Of a DNA stretch of 64,000 bases, positions 1 through 11,694 are shown in pieces. The notes below the pieces were generated by a model, which worked only from the letters and a program-made list of their open reading frames with translations, was not told where the DNA came from and searched no databases. The stretch is from contig NC_133169.1 in the NCBI RefSeq assembly GCF_040802235.1, positions 45,701,034 through 45,765,033 on the forward strand, read 5' to 3'. Positions within the stretch are counted from its first letter, which is position 1, and each line of letters opens with the position of its first letter. The position numbers and the translations under genes are program-made. The stretch comes from Manis javanica. Lineage: Eukaryota; Chordata; Mammalia; Pholidota; Manidae.

Positions 1-1748
1 TCAAATCCCAGCTCTAAGTACCTCCTCCCTACTTATCTGAATTAGGACAGAGTGAAGACTTGTGCTTAAAATCTGGAAAACAGAATTAAATAGCAAAGGG
101 ATGAAGACACTATTGGAAGAGCACAGAGATAAAATGTAGTAAGTTTAGCAGCAAAAAGTCTTTTAAAATTACACACTCCAATAAAGGGTAGTCTGGGCAA
201 TCTCAGAGAGGAAGTGGGCTTAAAAGCTGGGATTTCTGTCTGGGATAAAGATAAAGGGTCACGGGCATAGGCTTGTCAAGCAGTCTCATGATGTCTATCT
301 CCGGTGAGAGACAATATGTTATTATCCACAGTCAGTGCTCCAGATAATTCTGTAGGATATACTTCCTGTTCCTCTCTAAGATAATGGCTACCTCCACGCA
401 CTGGGAACATACCTCTTAAGACTGCTTGCCTTGCCTTAAGATAGGTTGTTGGTTGATTACCAAAGAATATGTTAGGAATCCAACTTCCCAATTCTCTGCT
501 TTTAAAATGGATTCTTAGCCTTAAGATAAGTCCCTTCTGTTCTTACTATGCTATTCATATCTCAGCATTTTTAGGAAAATTAATCGTGATGCTTCTCCGT
601 GTCTCTGCCCTCTCTCACCTGCATTAATTAGAGCAGGTCTCAAGGTCAGCCCAGATTTAGAGCCTGTGGAGTGAACTCACACTGCAAAGGGCACTGACTC
701 TGCGAGTCCTTCCTGGCTCTCTGGTTCTATGTGGTTAATTCTTTTGACTCCCATACAGTGGCCTTTACTGGCCCTATGCTCCCTCCGCCTGCTCATATCT
801 ATTGTTCTGCCTAACAATATTTAATAGATAAATATAAGGCACTTCTTCTAAACGCAAGAGCAAGACATATACTTTGTATAAATGGTACTTACTAGGGTAC
901 TAATTATTCTAGCCAAAAGGAAAGGAAAGAAAGTACTAATTGATATGGAGAATATATTGTAACTATTTACTGATTCAAAATCCAAGAGAATTAATGGGCA
1001 AATTAGTCACACCAATAAGAAACTTTAACAAGATTCCCCAATATAAGATTAGCATGTAAAAGTAAATAAGACTTCCTTTATACCAACAATAATCAACTTA
1101 AAATATAAAAGAATTAGGGTCTTTTATAAGTGCCAGACGTGATTGATGTTCAATGTATTAAACCATCTGGCTGAGGCTGGTGTCTAGCCTCAAGGTCACA
1201 TTGCTTTGCAAACTAAGGTATAACAGTAGTTGAAAAGGTGTCACATATATTTGTAATGGCAACACAAGCTATAAAATAAGTAAATTAATTTAACAAGGTA
1301 CACAAGAGCTTTATAAAGGAAATTGTAAAACTCTAGTAAAGGACAGGAAAGAAAATCCAAGTAAATGTAGAAATATACCAGGCTCATGAGTAGGAAGACT
1401 TTACCATGTAAAAATGCTAGTGTTTCCAAGTTTGGAATATATTACATGCATTTTTAATAATAATTACAGTCGGAATCATGAGGCAAGTTGGCATGTGGAT
1501 TTAAAAATATATATAGAAAAATAAAGGCCCTAAAATAGCTAATAAAAGTTTAAAATTTTGAACTTAGATGGAGAAGAGAAAGAATGAGTGACCCTCCTAG
1601 ATACTGAAATACACTGCAAAGCAGTAAGTGGTAAAATACATTGGTAAATGTATAAGGGTAGACATACAGTACAGAACTGACAGTCCAGAAACAGATATGT
1701 GTCTTTATGTGAACTTGCTAAATGATGGTAATGGCATCATAAATCAGG
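1..1748. other. No gene seen; AT-rich intergenic DNA
   Basis: No coding exon, RNA gene or clear repeat could be supported here. The first 25 or so bases resemble the middle of a MIR element cut by the window edge, but the match is too short to call. Short open frames in this stretch have no recognisable protein content. Confidence 0.5.
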
Positions 1749-1978
1749 GGAAAATGCTTTAATTAAAAACTTTTTTTATTTAGGTATCACTGATATACAC
1801 TCCTGTTTCATGAGGTCGGCTCTGTTCTCCAGGTGTATACAGTCTGGTGCAGCCTTCTTTCCTGTTGGTCTTGTAAGATTAGTTGTATTAACTATATTTT
1901 TGTATTATATGTGGTCTGGGGAGGGATTCTCTGTCTCACCTCTCACACTGCCGTCTTTAATTGGAAAATGCTTTAATT
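1749..1978 (-). mobile_element. Short L1 3'-end insertion with 16-bp target-site duplication
   Basis: An insert of about 198 bases (1765-1962) is bracketed by a perfect 16-base direct repeat, ggaaaatgctttaatt, at 1749-1764 and 1963-1978. The insert begins with a T-rich run followed by the motif aggtatcactgatatac. The same motif opens the L1 3' end at about 50277, so it reads as an L1 3' UTR with its poly(A) tail, on the minus strand. Heavy 5' truncation and a long target duplication are the normal products of target-primed reverse transcription. The perfect duplication suggests a fairly young insertion compared with the decayed L1 pieces around it. Confidence 0.8.
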
Positions 1979-2839
1979 TTAAGATAAATGTTTCATGAAA
2001 ATAGGTTCATTATATGGGAGAAAATCAATTAGGTGCTCCAGACATACCAAAAAGGTAAAATACATAATCTTTTAAGAGAAAAGTTGATGGATTTGACTAA
2101 ATTAAAAATAAATACTTTGGTTAACAAAGGACAACATAAGTAGAAATAATAGTCCAGGAAATGTTCCTTGAATTGTTAATATATATAAAAAAATCTAGAG
2201 TACCATAAGGAAGTACCACTATTCATTAAAAAAAAAAGAAAAATGGACAAAGGATGTGATTAAGCTGTTTAAAAAGAGGAATTTGAATGGCTAACTAGTC
2301 ATTGCAGAGATTCTCAACATTGTCTTTAATCACAGATAATAATGTTTAAACAACCATGCAACCTCCCTTGTTTCTTTTTGCATCAACCGCTATGACTTGG
2401 ATACTTGGCTTTCGTTCGACCATTTCTTCACACTAGCCTTTCAGGATCACACTATCTTTTGCCAAGAAGTAAAAGAAAAATTGTCCAATTTCTCAAGGGA
2501 TTTAAGTAAAAATTATTAATCAGATCAGATCTCTAAGAGAAGACAACTTTGTTCTTTGGGAGAACAAAACTGGGCTTACATGAAGATAGCACGTGTTGAC
2601 CCACATTTATCTTGCATCCATTCCATGTTCCTTACCGTGCCCCTCTGAGCCAGTACCTTTCACAGGAGCTAAGTGCAGTGTGTTGGAAAACATAACCCAC
2701 TGAAAATTTCCCCCGCATTTTCTGAAATTCAATAATAAATAGATGTAACACCTTTAGAATTATTGCTCTACCTTAGTTTGTGGAGGAGTGTATTTACCAA
2801 ATGTGACTCTGAGGCTAGACTCCCATCCTTAGACAGATG
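1979..2839. other. No gene seen
   Basis: AT-rich sequence with short A runs. Parts read like very old L1 3' UTR but nothing can be assigned. No splice-bounded open frame was noticed. Confidence 0.4.
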
Positions 2840-3480
2840 ACTTAACACATTGGGCATCACTTACAAGATGCTAAACAAACTATTAAATGAGACACCTAAC
2901 CAGAAACAAAACAAAAAACCGAGAACAAATGAGAAGCCCATTTATTAACCATCAGCTTAGCAAAAATTAAACTGCCAGATAATATAAAGTGCTGGTGAGG
3001 ATGTGGAGAGAAAGGAACAGCCTTGTACGGTGAGGGAGGCTATAAATTAGTGTAGTCATTGTGGAGAACAGCTTAAGAGTGTTAGTGAAATTGCAGCATG
3101 TTCGTATTCTGTGTCTTTGCAGTATCATTCCTAAGTTTATACCTCACAGAGACTCTTCTGGAGATACAAGAAATGCGAGTTCTCAGAAATTTTCTGCTGC
3201 CTAGTTTGAACTAGCAAAGAGTTGGAAATAACTTGAATGGCTGGTAGTAGAGAAATGGATAGAAAAAATCTGATATATGCAAATAATGGAATACAAAGCA
3301 GGGGTTAGAAGTAAATGATCTGAATTGAAGTGTGTCTACCTTAATCTATTTAAAAATATAATTATGAGTAAAAAAAAGAAAAAGAAATGTAGCATAATGC
3401 CAGTATGTTAATTAAACACGTAAGAGTACCTGAAAATAATATGAATATATTATTAATATATTATGGAACCATGCATGACT
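2840..3480 (+). mobile_element. Old L1 fragment (ORF2 3' end and 3' UTR)
   Basis: The stretch follows, with many substitutions, the order of the 3' part of mammalian L1 ORF2: a 'ggtgaggatgtggag' block, the hairpin-like 'attgtggagaacagc' block, then 'aatggatagaaaaaatctg' and 'ggaatacaaagcag'. It ends in A-rich sequence. All frames are closed, so it is an inactive relic of an old (L1M-type) subfamily. Ends are approximate. Confidence 0.65.
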
Positions 3481-4299
3481 GATAAGTGATGACAGTCCAG
3501 TTCGTTTTTGCTTCACTCCCTGAAACTTAATTTTTCCCTTTCACCCCTGAAATCAGTGGGAATGGGAAAAACTATGTTTGGTTATATCTATTAATATCAA
3601 ATAGTGATTGATCCTTTATTTTCTAGTCTTTTCACTTGAGGTCTATGGTATCACCAGTTCATACAGAAATTCTTGTCAAGATTGTTAACAAATTTCTAAA
3701 AGACTACCTTTCTGCTTGCTTTGATGATGCCTTGTAATTAAGGCAGCAATATGGACTGAGGGTTATACTTTTAACCTCCTTGCAGTCACATAAGGTCCTT
3801 AAATGAATCAAGACTACATGACCTCGTTCCCAGTTTTCTTGTCCATTCATCATCTGCTGCATTTTCATGACTTTAGCACTTAAGTTATAATATACTAACC
3901 ATACCTCCCATCCTTGACTGTTTCACCCCTTCTCTTAACTAGTAGTAAGGTAGGTTTCACCAAAGTTTCAAGGGACACAGGAGATGCTTAATCTTCATGG
4001 CTGAGCATAACCAATCTTCCTCTAAGATATGATCTGCTAAACTTTTTAAGTAGTTGTACTCTTCTTTGTGAAGTATGACTCACTGCTTATTCCATTTTCA
4101 CCTATTCCACTAGCTTCCTTTCTGACTGAACTCCTAGCAACCTTTCCCAGTACCAATGCCTGTACAGAATTTCAAGTGAGTTCCTACAGATGCTTAAGAT
4201 CAGTTTATTCATTTGCTGATGAAATCTCCATAGCATCTCTCAACCAACCTTCTGTGTTTCTGAAGCTTACTTCTGCTAGCTTTATTCTTTAACAATATG
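3481..4299. other. No gene seen
   Basis: Non-coding sequence without a recognised repeat or gene. A 74-codon open frame at 4068-4292 has no family features and is treated as chance. Confidence 0.4.
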
Positions 4300-4540
4300 C
4301 ATTGATTATTGCTGCTCTTGCTCCTTCTACATCCGTTAGTACTGCTGCAATAGCTTAGAAAGGTTTCAGGCACATAGTAAACAATAAGTGTTTGCTTCTG
4401 TGCTGCTACTACCCCTAACAGCTAATATTAAGTCTCCTAGGACACTGTATGTTAAACAACTATTATGTGTTAAACCTTGTGCCAAGTATTTTACATATGT
4501 TATCTCCTTTAATTTAATACATTTTTACTGAGAACATCAA
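4300..4540 (+). repeat. Ancient L2/MIR-type fragments
   Basis: Around 4365-4395 the text 'ggcacatagtaaacaataag' resembles the L2 3' end. From about 4450 the words 'actattatgtgttaaacc', 'ttgtgccaagtatttt' and 'atgttatctcctttaat' follow the MIR core. Both are ancient repeats shared by placental mammals. The split between the two elements is not certain. Confidence 0.55.
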
Positions 4541-6639
4541 AACTGTTCAGGGAAAATCTTTAGCTTTTTCAAAATTGATCTCCTTAAAATCTGAGCCCTC
4601 CATTTATCCTTCTAATGTCAGACAGGTCAGCTCTTCCTCTTATGGCCAACACTTTCCATATATATTTTTTTTATCCTCATTCCTTTCTGTTCCTCCCAAG
4701 ACTATTTTCTTGGTTTCTGACTCCCTGGGTTCTTCAGTGTCTCTTTTCACTGGGTCCTCTCTCAGCTTTCAAACATACCCAGATCTGCTTACCTTGTCTG
4801 GAAAACCCCCAGGTTTGAACTTTTTTCTGTATAACATTCTATCATATTTTTCTCCTTCCTATCATTGTATATCCTCTTTCCTAAATTTTCAGTGTATCTG
4901 CCTGAATTTTATACTCCAGAACTCACTTCTATCATTTTCCAAACTTATCTCAGTTGGTAATGATTTCGTAGATACCAAAATCTTCTAGCTACTTATTCTC
5001 CATAGATTTTTCTAGGGCATTTTGCCTCTTTGACCACTGTATCCTTGAAACTCATTCTCTGTTTTTTTATGGTAGGATATATTCTTGATTCTCTTACACC
5101 TTTCTGCATACATCTTCTGCCTCTCCCTGCCTCTTTTAAGGCCAGATGGTGAGCATGATGTGAGGGCCTATCTGAGGGACCTTGGAATTAGAGCATGTAT
5201 AGAAGGTCAGGGTTGGGATGGCATCCAATTTTCAGAGAGCAGTCAAGAGCACACTGAAAGACAATGAGAGGCATAAGGTTCATATTCTTGGCATCAGCAG
5301 GAGAGAAAGTTGCAGTTGTAGGTGAATATTGTGACAAGTATGGAAAGGCAGCTGTGCAGGTGGCAGTTGGGTGGGATGACAGGAAGTACATAAGCTGGTG
5401 GGCAGAAGAACTGATGGACACCAGAAACGAAGGGAAAAGAGAAGGAGCCCTGGCTCCACTTCCTTACCTGTTCCTGGTGAAAGTTATACCTGGGTTGGCC
5501 CTTCTCAGAGCCTTGGTTGACAAGAGCCTGAAGTGCCAAGCATGGTGATTGTGAGAGTAGGTGAAAACCTGGCTTGGTCTGATTCTTGGCAGTGGAATGA
5601 TTAGAACCCAGGTACAGATGTGATAAGCAAGGCACTTGGGCCCTCATCGTCCTTTCCCTTCAACACACATCAGTCATCCACACATTTTATAGCTTTTTAC
5701 TGTAGAAATTTTAACACACACATAAAAATAGAGTTGTATATTGAGCCCTCAAGTATTTGTTCTCCAATTCAACAGTTATCAACATTTTGCCAGTCTTATT
5801 TAATCTTTCTTTGACCTATGGTCTTTGGATATTTGTTTTTGCTGCAGTGTTTTGAAACAAATCCAAAATATCCTATTATTTCACCCACAAGTAATTTAGT
5901 GCATTCATTTGTTTTGTAAGCACCTAAATACACTGGCCCATATTCTGCTTTTGTATAGTTATTCAAGTAGTTTTTCAATTATGATCATTGAGCACCAGGT
6001 GAATCTTAAAAGGAGCAGTGACCTAAAAGCCCAGCAGGTTCTGCAAAAAGGTGCAATAAGGACTCTCGTATGAGTGTCTTTTGTTTCCCTTAAACTTCCT
6101 GGCTTGAAAATGCCCCACTACAGGCTAGACCTTACTATTTGAAGCAGGGTATTCTTTTCTTAGGCAGTTAGCTTGGACTTTAAAGCTGAAATCTGTATTT
6201 TTGGGTAAAAAGAATTTTGCCATTTCAAATTTTCTGAGCTAGTCTGACAGCAACCTTAGAGTGATTATAATCAACATATGTTATTGAGCATCTAACTTTG
6301 GGAGATCAGTAAGTACTGGAGATAAATGGGCCAACCTAGTAGGAGAGATCTGAAAGGATTTTAAACATAATTATCCATATAGTACTGCATACCGTGCTTC
6401 CAATAAATGGTACAAAAAGTAGGCATGCTCAGTACTATACAGTGAACCAACTATATAAATTGTAAATCAGGATATGTAATTTAATAAGGGATTTTTTTTC
6501 TAACATGTGAATTTACTTACAATAAGAATCCCTCAAAGTAAAAAAAAAAAAACTGATTCCATACTGTATTTGAATCATTTTTATTAAACAGGAAAAATCA
6601 TATAAAGCTGGGACCATGTAGGAAATTCCATGTAGGGAA
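4541..6639. other. No gene recognised; several chance open frames
   Basis: The 137-codon plus-strand frame at 4575-4988 and the overlapping frames at 5264-5548 (+) and 5294-5647 (-) are low-complexity, hydrophobic or Ser/Phe-rich, and overlap each other on both strands. None shows a family motif. Around 5690-5990 the sequence looks like an old LINE 3' end on the minus strand, but I cannot name it. Confidence 0.4.
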
Positions 6640-7460
6640 CACGTGGTCTCAAATGCAGTGAGCTGAGTCTGGAACACTCAGTAGGCTTCGGGTGGTCAAA
6701 AAAGGACAGTGTTCAACTCAAAGGTAATACTCCTTCCAGTTTGGTCAGGAGCCAGTTTATAGGCCGAGAGGGATTTGTGTAGGGGAGTAGTGGGAGGTAA
6801 GTCCAGAAAGGGGTGTGGAAGTAAGGTGGTGAATGTCCTGAACTGTGTTTTGTGGAATGTTGGTGCTAATCAGATGTTCCAATGTTTTCATTGAAAAAAA
6901 CGTGTTCTGTGGCCAGAACCATTTGAAGTGCTGGTTTAAAAAAAAAGTTTCAGGTCCCTGTCACATATTTAGGCACTTACCTAATGTGCATGTAAATGGA
7001 GAAGTGATGGTAGCTTCCTTTTTTTAAATGAAGCATCTTTTAATATCCAAATATCAGTGGTTTTTCTCAGCACAGTTTAGGAAGCACATGTTCAGGAATT
7101 GATATTATCTTAAAGGGTGTGGAGAGCCACAGAAAGCTTTTCCGCAGGAGACAAATGACATAAGGTACCAAGCTTAATCTGGTGTGGTTTCAGGATGGAA
7201 CAAAAAGGGAGAATACAAAAGCAAGGCAAAGACTAGAGTAATAGCTGACAGGTGAGGTTGTGAGGGCCTGGATCCCAGCAGTGGGTGTAAGAGTGAGAGG
7301 GGCGGTTCACATGGGGCAGATAATGCAGCAGAACAATGTCTGATTTCAAGAGATACCTGAATGGGACAGGTAGGGGCAAGGGACAAGTCAGTTGTTACTC
7401 TGAGATTTTGATTGTAGTGAAAATCTGAGGCCATTGACAGAAATGGAGCCATACTATAGC
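6640..7460 (+). repeat. Ancient interspersed repeat (unnamed family), copy 1
   Basis: Weakly preserved words such as 'gtggagagccacagaaagc', 'aatctggtgtggtttcagg' and 'gattttgattgtagtg' match the same old mammalian repeat seen again at about 13756-14375 and 35760-36180. I recognise the pattern but am not sure of its formal name. Open frames on the opposite strand (7174-7853) are shadows within it and its flank. Confidence 0.4.
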
Positions 7461-8138
7461 CAGTGAACTGAGTGAGCACACTGAGCCACACCTGGCCCCC
7501 AGCAGCTGTTGGTGCAGGTGTGAAAGTTTAGGAGAGGGGGCAGGGCTGGATGGGGAGGCTTGGAAATTGATGTTATGTTTTTTAGGGAGTGTGGTTTTTA
7601 ACAATTGATTGATCCGGTGGATAAAGTGAAGGTTCCTGTGGCCAGGACCCTCACCTGGCCCTAAACTTCTTGATGATGTAACTGGCCTGCTGCTAGGCTG
7701 CTGCTTCTGCACCCGTAGGCAATAAGCTTTTATTGACTGAGTCACTATGTAAAGAGCTCTGCCCAGTGCTCTGGGCTGAGGCAGAGACAAGGGCAGATTG
7801 CAGACCTGCAGGCTGTTGGATGCAGACGTAATTCTAGTGCTCCAGCGCTCCACCTATCGCTGGGAGAACAAGCCAGGTACTAAAAGCTTTCACCCCAAGA
7901 ACATTCCATTGCCATTCTTTGGTCTCCTTGAATCCATAGTGAACTTGCCTGGGGCTGAAGCCCGCTGGCAAGACAATCCTGATTGTCATTAACTTCCAAA
8001 ATCACTATGCTATTTGCTTTGATCTTGTTGTATAACATCAAACCTTTGAATGAGGCTTGAAAATTTTTATAAATGAGTTTTGAATGGTAGAAGGCTGGTC
8101 TGAAGAGTCTGTTCAGACTTTATAGGTATTGTGGCATG
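7461..8138. other. No gene seen
   Basis: Moderately GC-richer non-coding stretch. A 152-codon minus-strand frame covering 7395-7853 has no recognisable domain, no splice framing and overlaps the repeat to its left, so it is not called as a gene. Confidence 0.4.
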
Positions 8139-8262
8139 CGGGAAAGAATATAGTGTCTGGAGTCAGAAAACCTGTTTTTAGTTCTATTTCTGCAACTAAT
8201 TACCTACAACTTTGGACAAGTTATTTATCTTGCCTGAATATATATATGTGTGTGTGTATGTA
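8139..8262 (+). repeat. MIR 5' part followed by short TG/TA tract
   Basis: The words 'agtgtctggagtcagaaaac', 'gttctatttctgcaact' and 'ggacaagttatttatc' follow the first half of a MIR SINE. At 8236-8262 a short tatatatgtgtgtgtgt simple repeat follows. The element is old and non-functional as a transcript. Confidence 0.65.
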
Positions 8263-8735
8263 AGGGCTGCACCAATTTTAGTTACTACTATGAGTTATAG
8301 GTCTATGCAAGTAGAAACCTAAAATACAAACCCAGATGCACAGATCCAGAGTAAGTGGGCAGTGAGAAAAGACTTTAGAGTCCATGTCTCCATAAATGTC
8401 AGGATCTGTGGAATTGAACTAGTATGGGGGAGGTAAGGTAGGGTAAGGTGGGCAGTTTATAATAAAAAGTTCTGGTAGCAATTATTAGAGATCTAGTCAT
8501 TGGGAATCTGGAGCATGAGGGGGCAAATCCCAGGGTGCTCATATGAGCTATGACATCCAAGTCAGCAGGCCTGGGATGGAAGATAAGGACACCAATACCT
8601 GCAGGTTGAAATAAGCAAGCAGAAACAAAAGCAAGCCTGGCAATGCCAAGCAGGTAACTAATAGCAAAGTCTAGTCTCACAGTCGGGAGCAGAGTACACT
8701 CAAGGATGTCCTTACATCACACAAATACAATACAG
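8263..8735. other. No gene seen
   Basis: Unremarkable non-coding DNA between two MIR copies. A 93-codon minus-strand frame (8399-8680) lacks any family signature. Confidence 0.4.
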
Positions 8736-8945
8736 TAAGCAGTGCTCCAGCACTTACTGTGTGCCAGGCACTGTTACAGCTGTTCAGTTACACTGATTGA
8801 GTCACTTAATCCTCAGACAACTCCACCCTTGTTAGCATTTTGCAGATGAGGAAACTGCTGCCCAGAAAAGTGGAGTGACTCATGCAAGTTCAGACAGCTA
8901 CTAGGGGGCAGAGGCAGGATTTGCCTGCAGTGCTCCTGGCTTCAG
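8736..8945 (+). repeat. MIR element, well preserved
   Basis: The sequence runs through the MIR core in order: 'cttactgtgtgccaggcac', 'tcacttaatcctcagac', 'ttttgcagatgaggaaactg', 'cagacagctactaggggg' and 'gcagaggcaggattt'. This is one of the clearest ancient SINE copies in the window. Its 3' part contains a CTCF-like word listed separately. Confidence 0.85.
8898..8913 (+). promoter_or_regulatory. CTCF-like motif inside a MIR
   Basis: The bases ctactagggggcagag fit the core of the CTCF recognition motif (CCANNAGGGGGCAG type), except for the second C. MIR elements are known to supply CTCF sites in mammals. Binding here is a prediction from the motif alone. Confidence 0.35.
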
Positions 8946-9030
8946 TGTCGCCTCCTTCCCTGTACAAGAGCTGCCAGTGTTAGAAGGGAGAGGGGTGCCC
9001 TAAAGGGCAGTGAGGTATAATGAGTCATAA

Positions 9031-9072
9031 GAAATAAATACTTGGTCATTCAAATGACCAAATATTTATTTC
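9031..9072. repeat. Near-perfect 42-bp palindrome
   Basis: Two 20-base arms (9031-9050 and 9053-9072) are reverse complements with a single mismatch (C at 9041 against A at 9062). They are separated by only two bases. The arms contain ttggtcatt / aatgaccaa and aaataaata / tatttattt. It may be a cruciform-forming sequence or the collapsed remnant of a small palindromic DNA transposon. No target duplication was identified. Confidence 0.7.
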
Positions 9073-11694
9073 CCAGGTATATTTGGTCTTCATTCACAGT
9101 TCCTGAACACACTGCAGTCTTAAAGAAGGGAATGTGGGGGAAAAAATTGTTTAGGCTTTTAATGTCTGTTAATGTTTTTATATGTCTACACAATGGATTG
9201 ATACTTTGGGTCACTGTGAAATTTTGTGCTGAAAATCATATTCCTCAGAATAGATGGATTTTTCTGAGGATCATCGAGGATTGGAATTGAGGATCATTCC
9301 ATTGTTACTAGCTGCCAGTGTTGCTTTTGAGATGTGTAATAACATTCAGATTCTTACTCCTTTTCATATAACCTATTTTACTTTTTCTTTCTGAAGGCAT
9401 TTGTGTCTTCTCTTTCTCCAGCATAACCTGAATACCATGGCGTGCTTTGGTGTTGGTCATTTTTAAAATGAATCATGAGTGCTTTGGTGGGTCCATTTTA
9501 ACTTAAAACTCAAGACCTTCATTCTGGGAAATATACATATATTATGCTATCGATAATAATTGTTCTTTCTCTTTTCTTTTTTTCTTTCTTTTTGGAACTT
9601 CTATTCAAGTATTGAAGCTTCTGGACTGCTCTCCATTTTTTTTAAGTATACATTTTCTCTAGTTTTCTCTCTGTTGTTTGTTTTATTTATAGGAGATTTT
9701 CTTGACCATCTTCATTGAGTTAATCATTTATACTGTCAAATTTCTGACTTTAAGGGGCATTTTATTCTTTGGGGGTTCTTTTCTTGTGTGATGTGATGTT
9801 CTATTTGGTTTTAATTGATAGATGCAGTACCTTTTCTGATTTCTCTAAGGAAATGTATTATATATTTTATCTAATATCTTTCTTTCCCTGGAGATTTTCT
9901 TCTTGTATGTATGTTTTCTCTAATATTAGAGGTTTTTAAAATGACTGGTGATTCATAGCTCTTTATATTTATAATGAATCAATAAAAATTATTTAGAAGC
10001 ATAGTATGCACAAAGCTGGTTGATTGGTGGCCTTCACAACTGAGTGATGTCTCAGCCACTTCAGTGGGGGACCTCTAAATGTCAAGATCTGGAAGTCTCT
10101 TCTAATAACTTGCCAGTATACACAGAGAGAAATTCACTAATTTCCAGCCTGTAGAGTGTAAGTCTGGCTGCCAACATCCTGGTAATCTTAGAGGGAAAGG
10201 GATCTGTGGATGAGATGGGAAAGAAGTGTCACTCAGTGGCCCTGATTTCAGCTCACTGCTCTTTTTCTTGGATCAGTATGGAGTCTCTGAGTAGAGAGTT
10301 CTCCCAGGTTAACCCCTCCCATCTTCACGTGGGCTAGAGTAGGGGCACCTCATTGACCATAGGGATCTAACTACTTCTGTGCAGACTTTTAAACCAGCCC
10401 TCATGCTCTTCACCAATCAAACCCCCACTCCTCCCCAATTCTAGAGACTTCTATTAATCTACTGTATAAATCTGCACTTCAGGGCTACTGTATTACCAGC
10501 TTAAACTTCTGTTTCCTTTGTGTGCAATGTTGATTACCCATTCATTTTGCAAAGTCTAAAATTTTGTTACTGTCATCTTCATTGCAACTTTCTTGATTCT
10601 TAAAGATTTATACTATTTGTAATCCCTTAATTGTCATTTTAGTGAGGTTTGAGAGAAAGCAGAAGTGGTAAAACTCATGGTAAAATTCATGCATAACTGG
10701 GAGTTTCTTGAGAGGTATTTCTTCACCACCTTCTGCAGGGTGTGTGTAGTTACCAAGTATGAAAGATAGTTTTTTCTTCTTTTCATATATTTTCTTTCCT
10801 TACAGTAGCCAGATTTGGTTTTAGGATTTAACTTTTCCATGATTAGATGGAACTATAACCTCTCCTACTTAGGGCATGGGGATATGACCCCTGCCGAGTC
10901 AGTTTGATTCTTGAGCCTTGGAACTCAAATCTTCAGAAGATGTAAAACAACTCTGAAGATATTTGGCATTCATCCTTCCCTTCTATGGCTTCCTAATTTC
11001 TTCCTTGATTTCCTTATCTATTAGGCAGTTCTGGTTTTCTTGCCTCGTAGACTGCAGCAACTATCTTTAATTTTATTGGTTTCAAATGGGAGCCTGTGGG
11101 CTTCCAGTTAATTGTTAGCTTCTGACAATGTTTCAGTAACATCAACAACATGAGGCTGTGTAATAATTGCCATACCTTTGATATGGTAAGAACTTCTTCA
11201 TTATCCAACCCTGCACATTCTTAGTTGACTGTAGAACAATTAAGGAAAATTTGACATCATAGCAACATCATTGAGACTTTGAACTCATAAACTCATATCA
11301 ACTCTTTTGTTATTTCCTTAATACTTTAGCAAGTAATTATTTTAGCTCATCTGTCAATATTCTTCCTCGAAATATTTTTGCCTAATTTTATCATTTCATT
11401 AGCTATAGTGTCTGTCTTATAAGTTATCACAGGCAACATTTATGCCGAATATTTTGCCTCTGTATAATACATGGCAGCATTTTTCCTGCTTCCACTAACA
11501 GTCTCCTTGCAGCCCACAACCAAAGCTACATATTTCTGGCTACAATTATGGAAGTACCCCACATCTGTGTGTCAATTTATGTACCAGTCAGCAATTTGCT
11601 GTGTAACAACCAACCATAAATCTACATGTCATAGGACAAGATTACTTTTTCTCCATTGAAATCCCTTTACATCTTCATTAAAAAATAAATTGAT
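9073..11694. other. No gene seen; AT-rich, T-rich stretches
   Basis: Long non-coding interval. Short open frames at 10634-10840 and 11014-11208 are without family features. The segment 11243-11300 resembles part of the L1 at 11946-12000 (see the direct-repeat entry). Nothing else could be assigned. Confidence 0.4.
11243..11300 (-). repeat. L1-derived direct repeat, first copy
   Basis: The word 'gacatcatagcaacat' followed by 'tgagacttt' and 'aactcataaac' recurs at 11953-11995 with small differences. The second copy lies in its expected place inside L1 ORF2 antisense sequence. The first lies about 450 bases outside the clear L1, so it is an orphan L1 piece or a local duplication. Confidence 0.55.

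Noticed and set aside
4575..4988. 137-codon plus-strand frame
   Set aside because: Low-complexity Ser/Phe/Leu composition in a T/C-rich stretch; overlaps another frame; no homology recognised.
7174..7853. 105- and 152-codon minus-strand frames
   Set aside because: They overlap each other and an ancient repeat and have no conserved motif.
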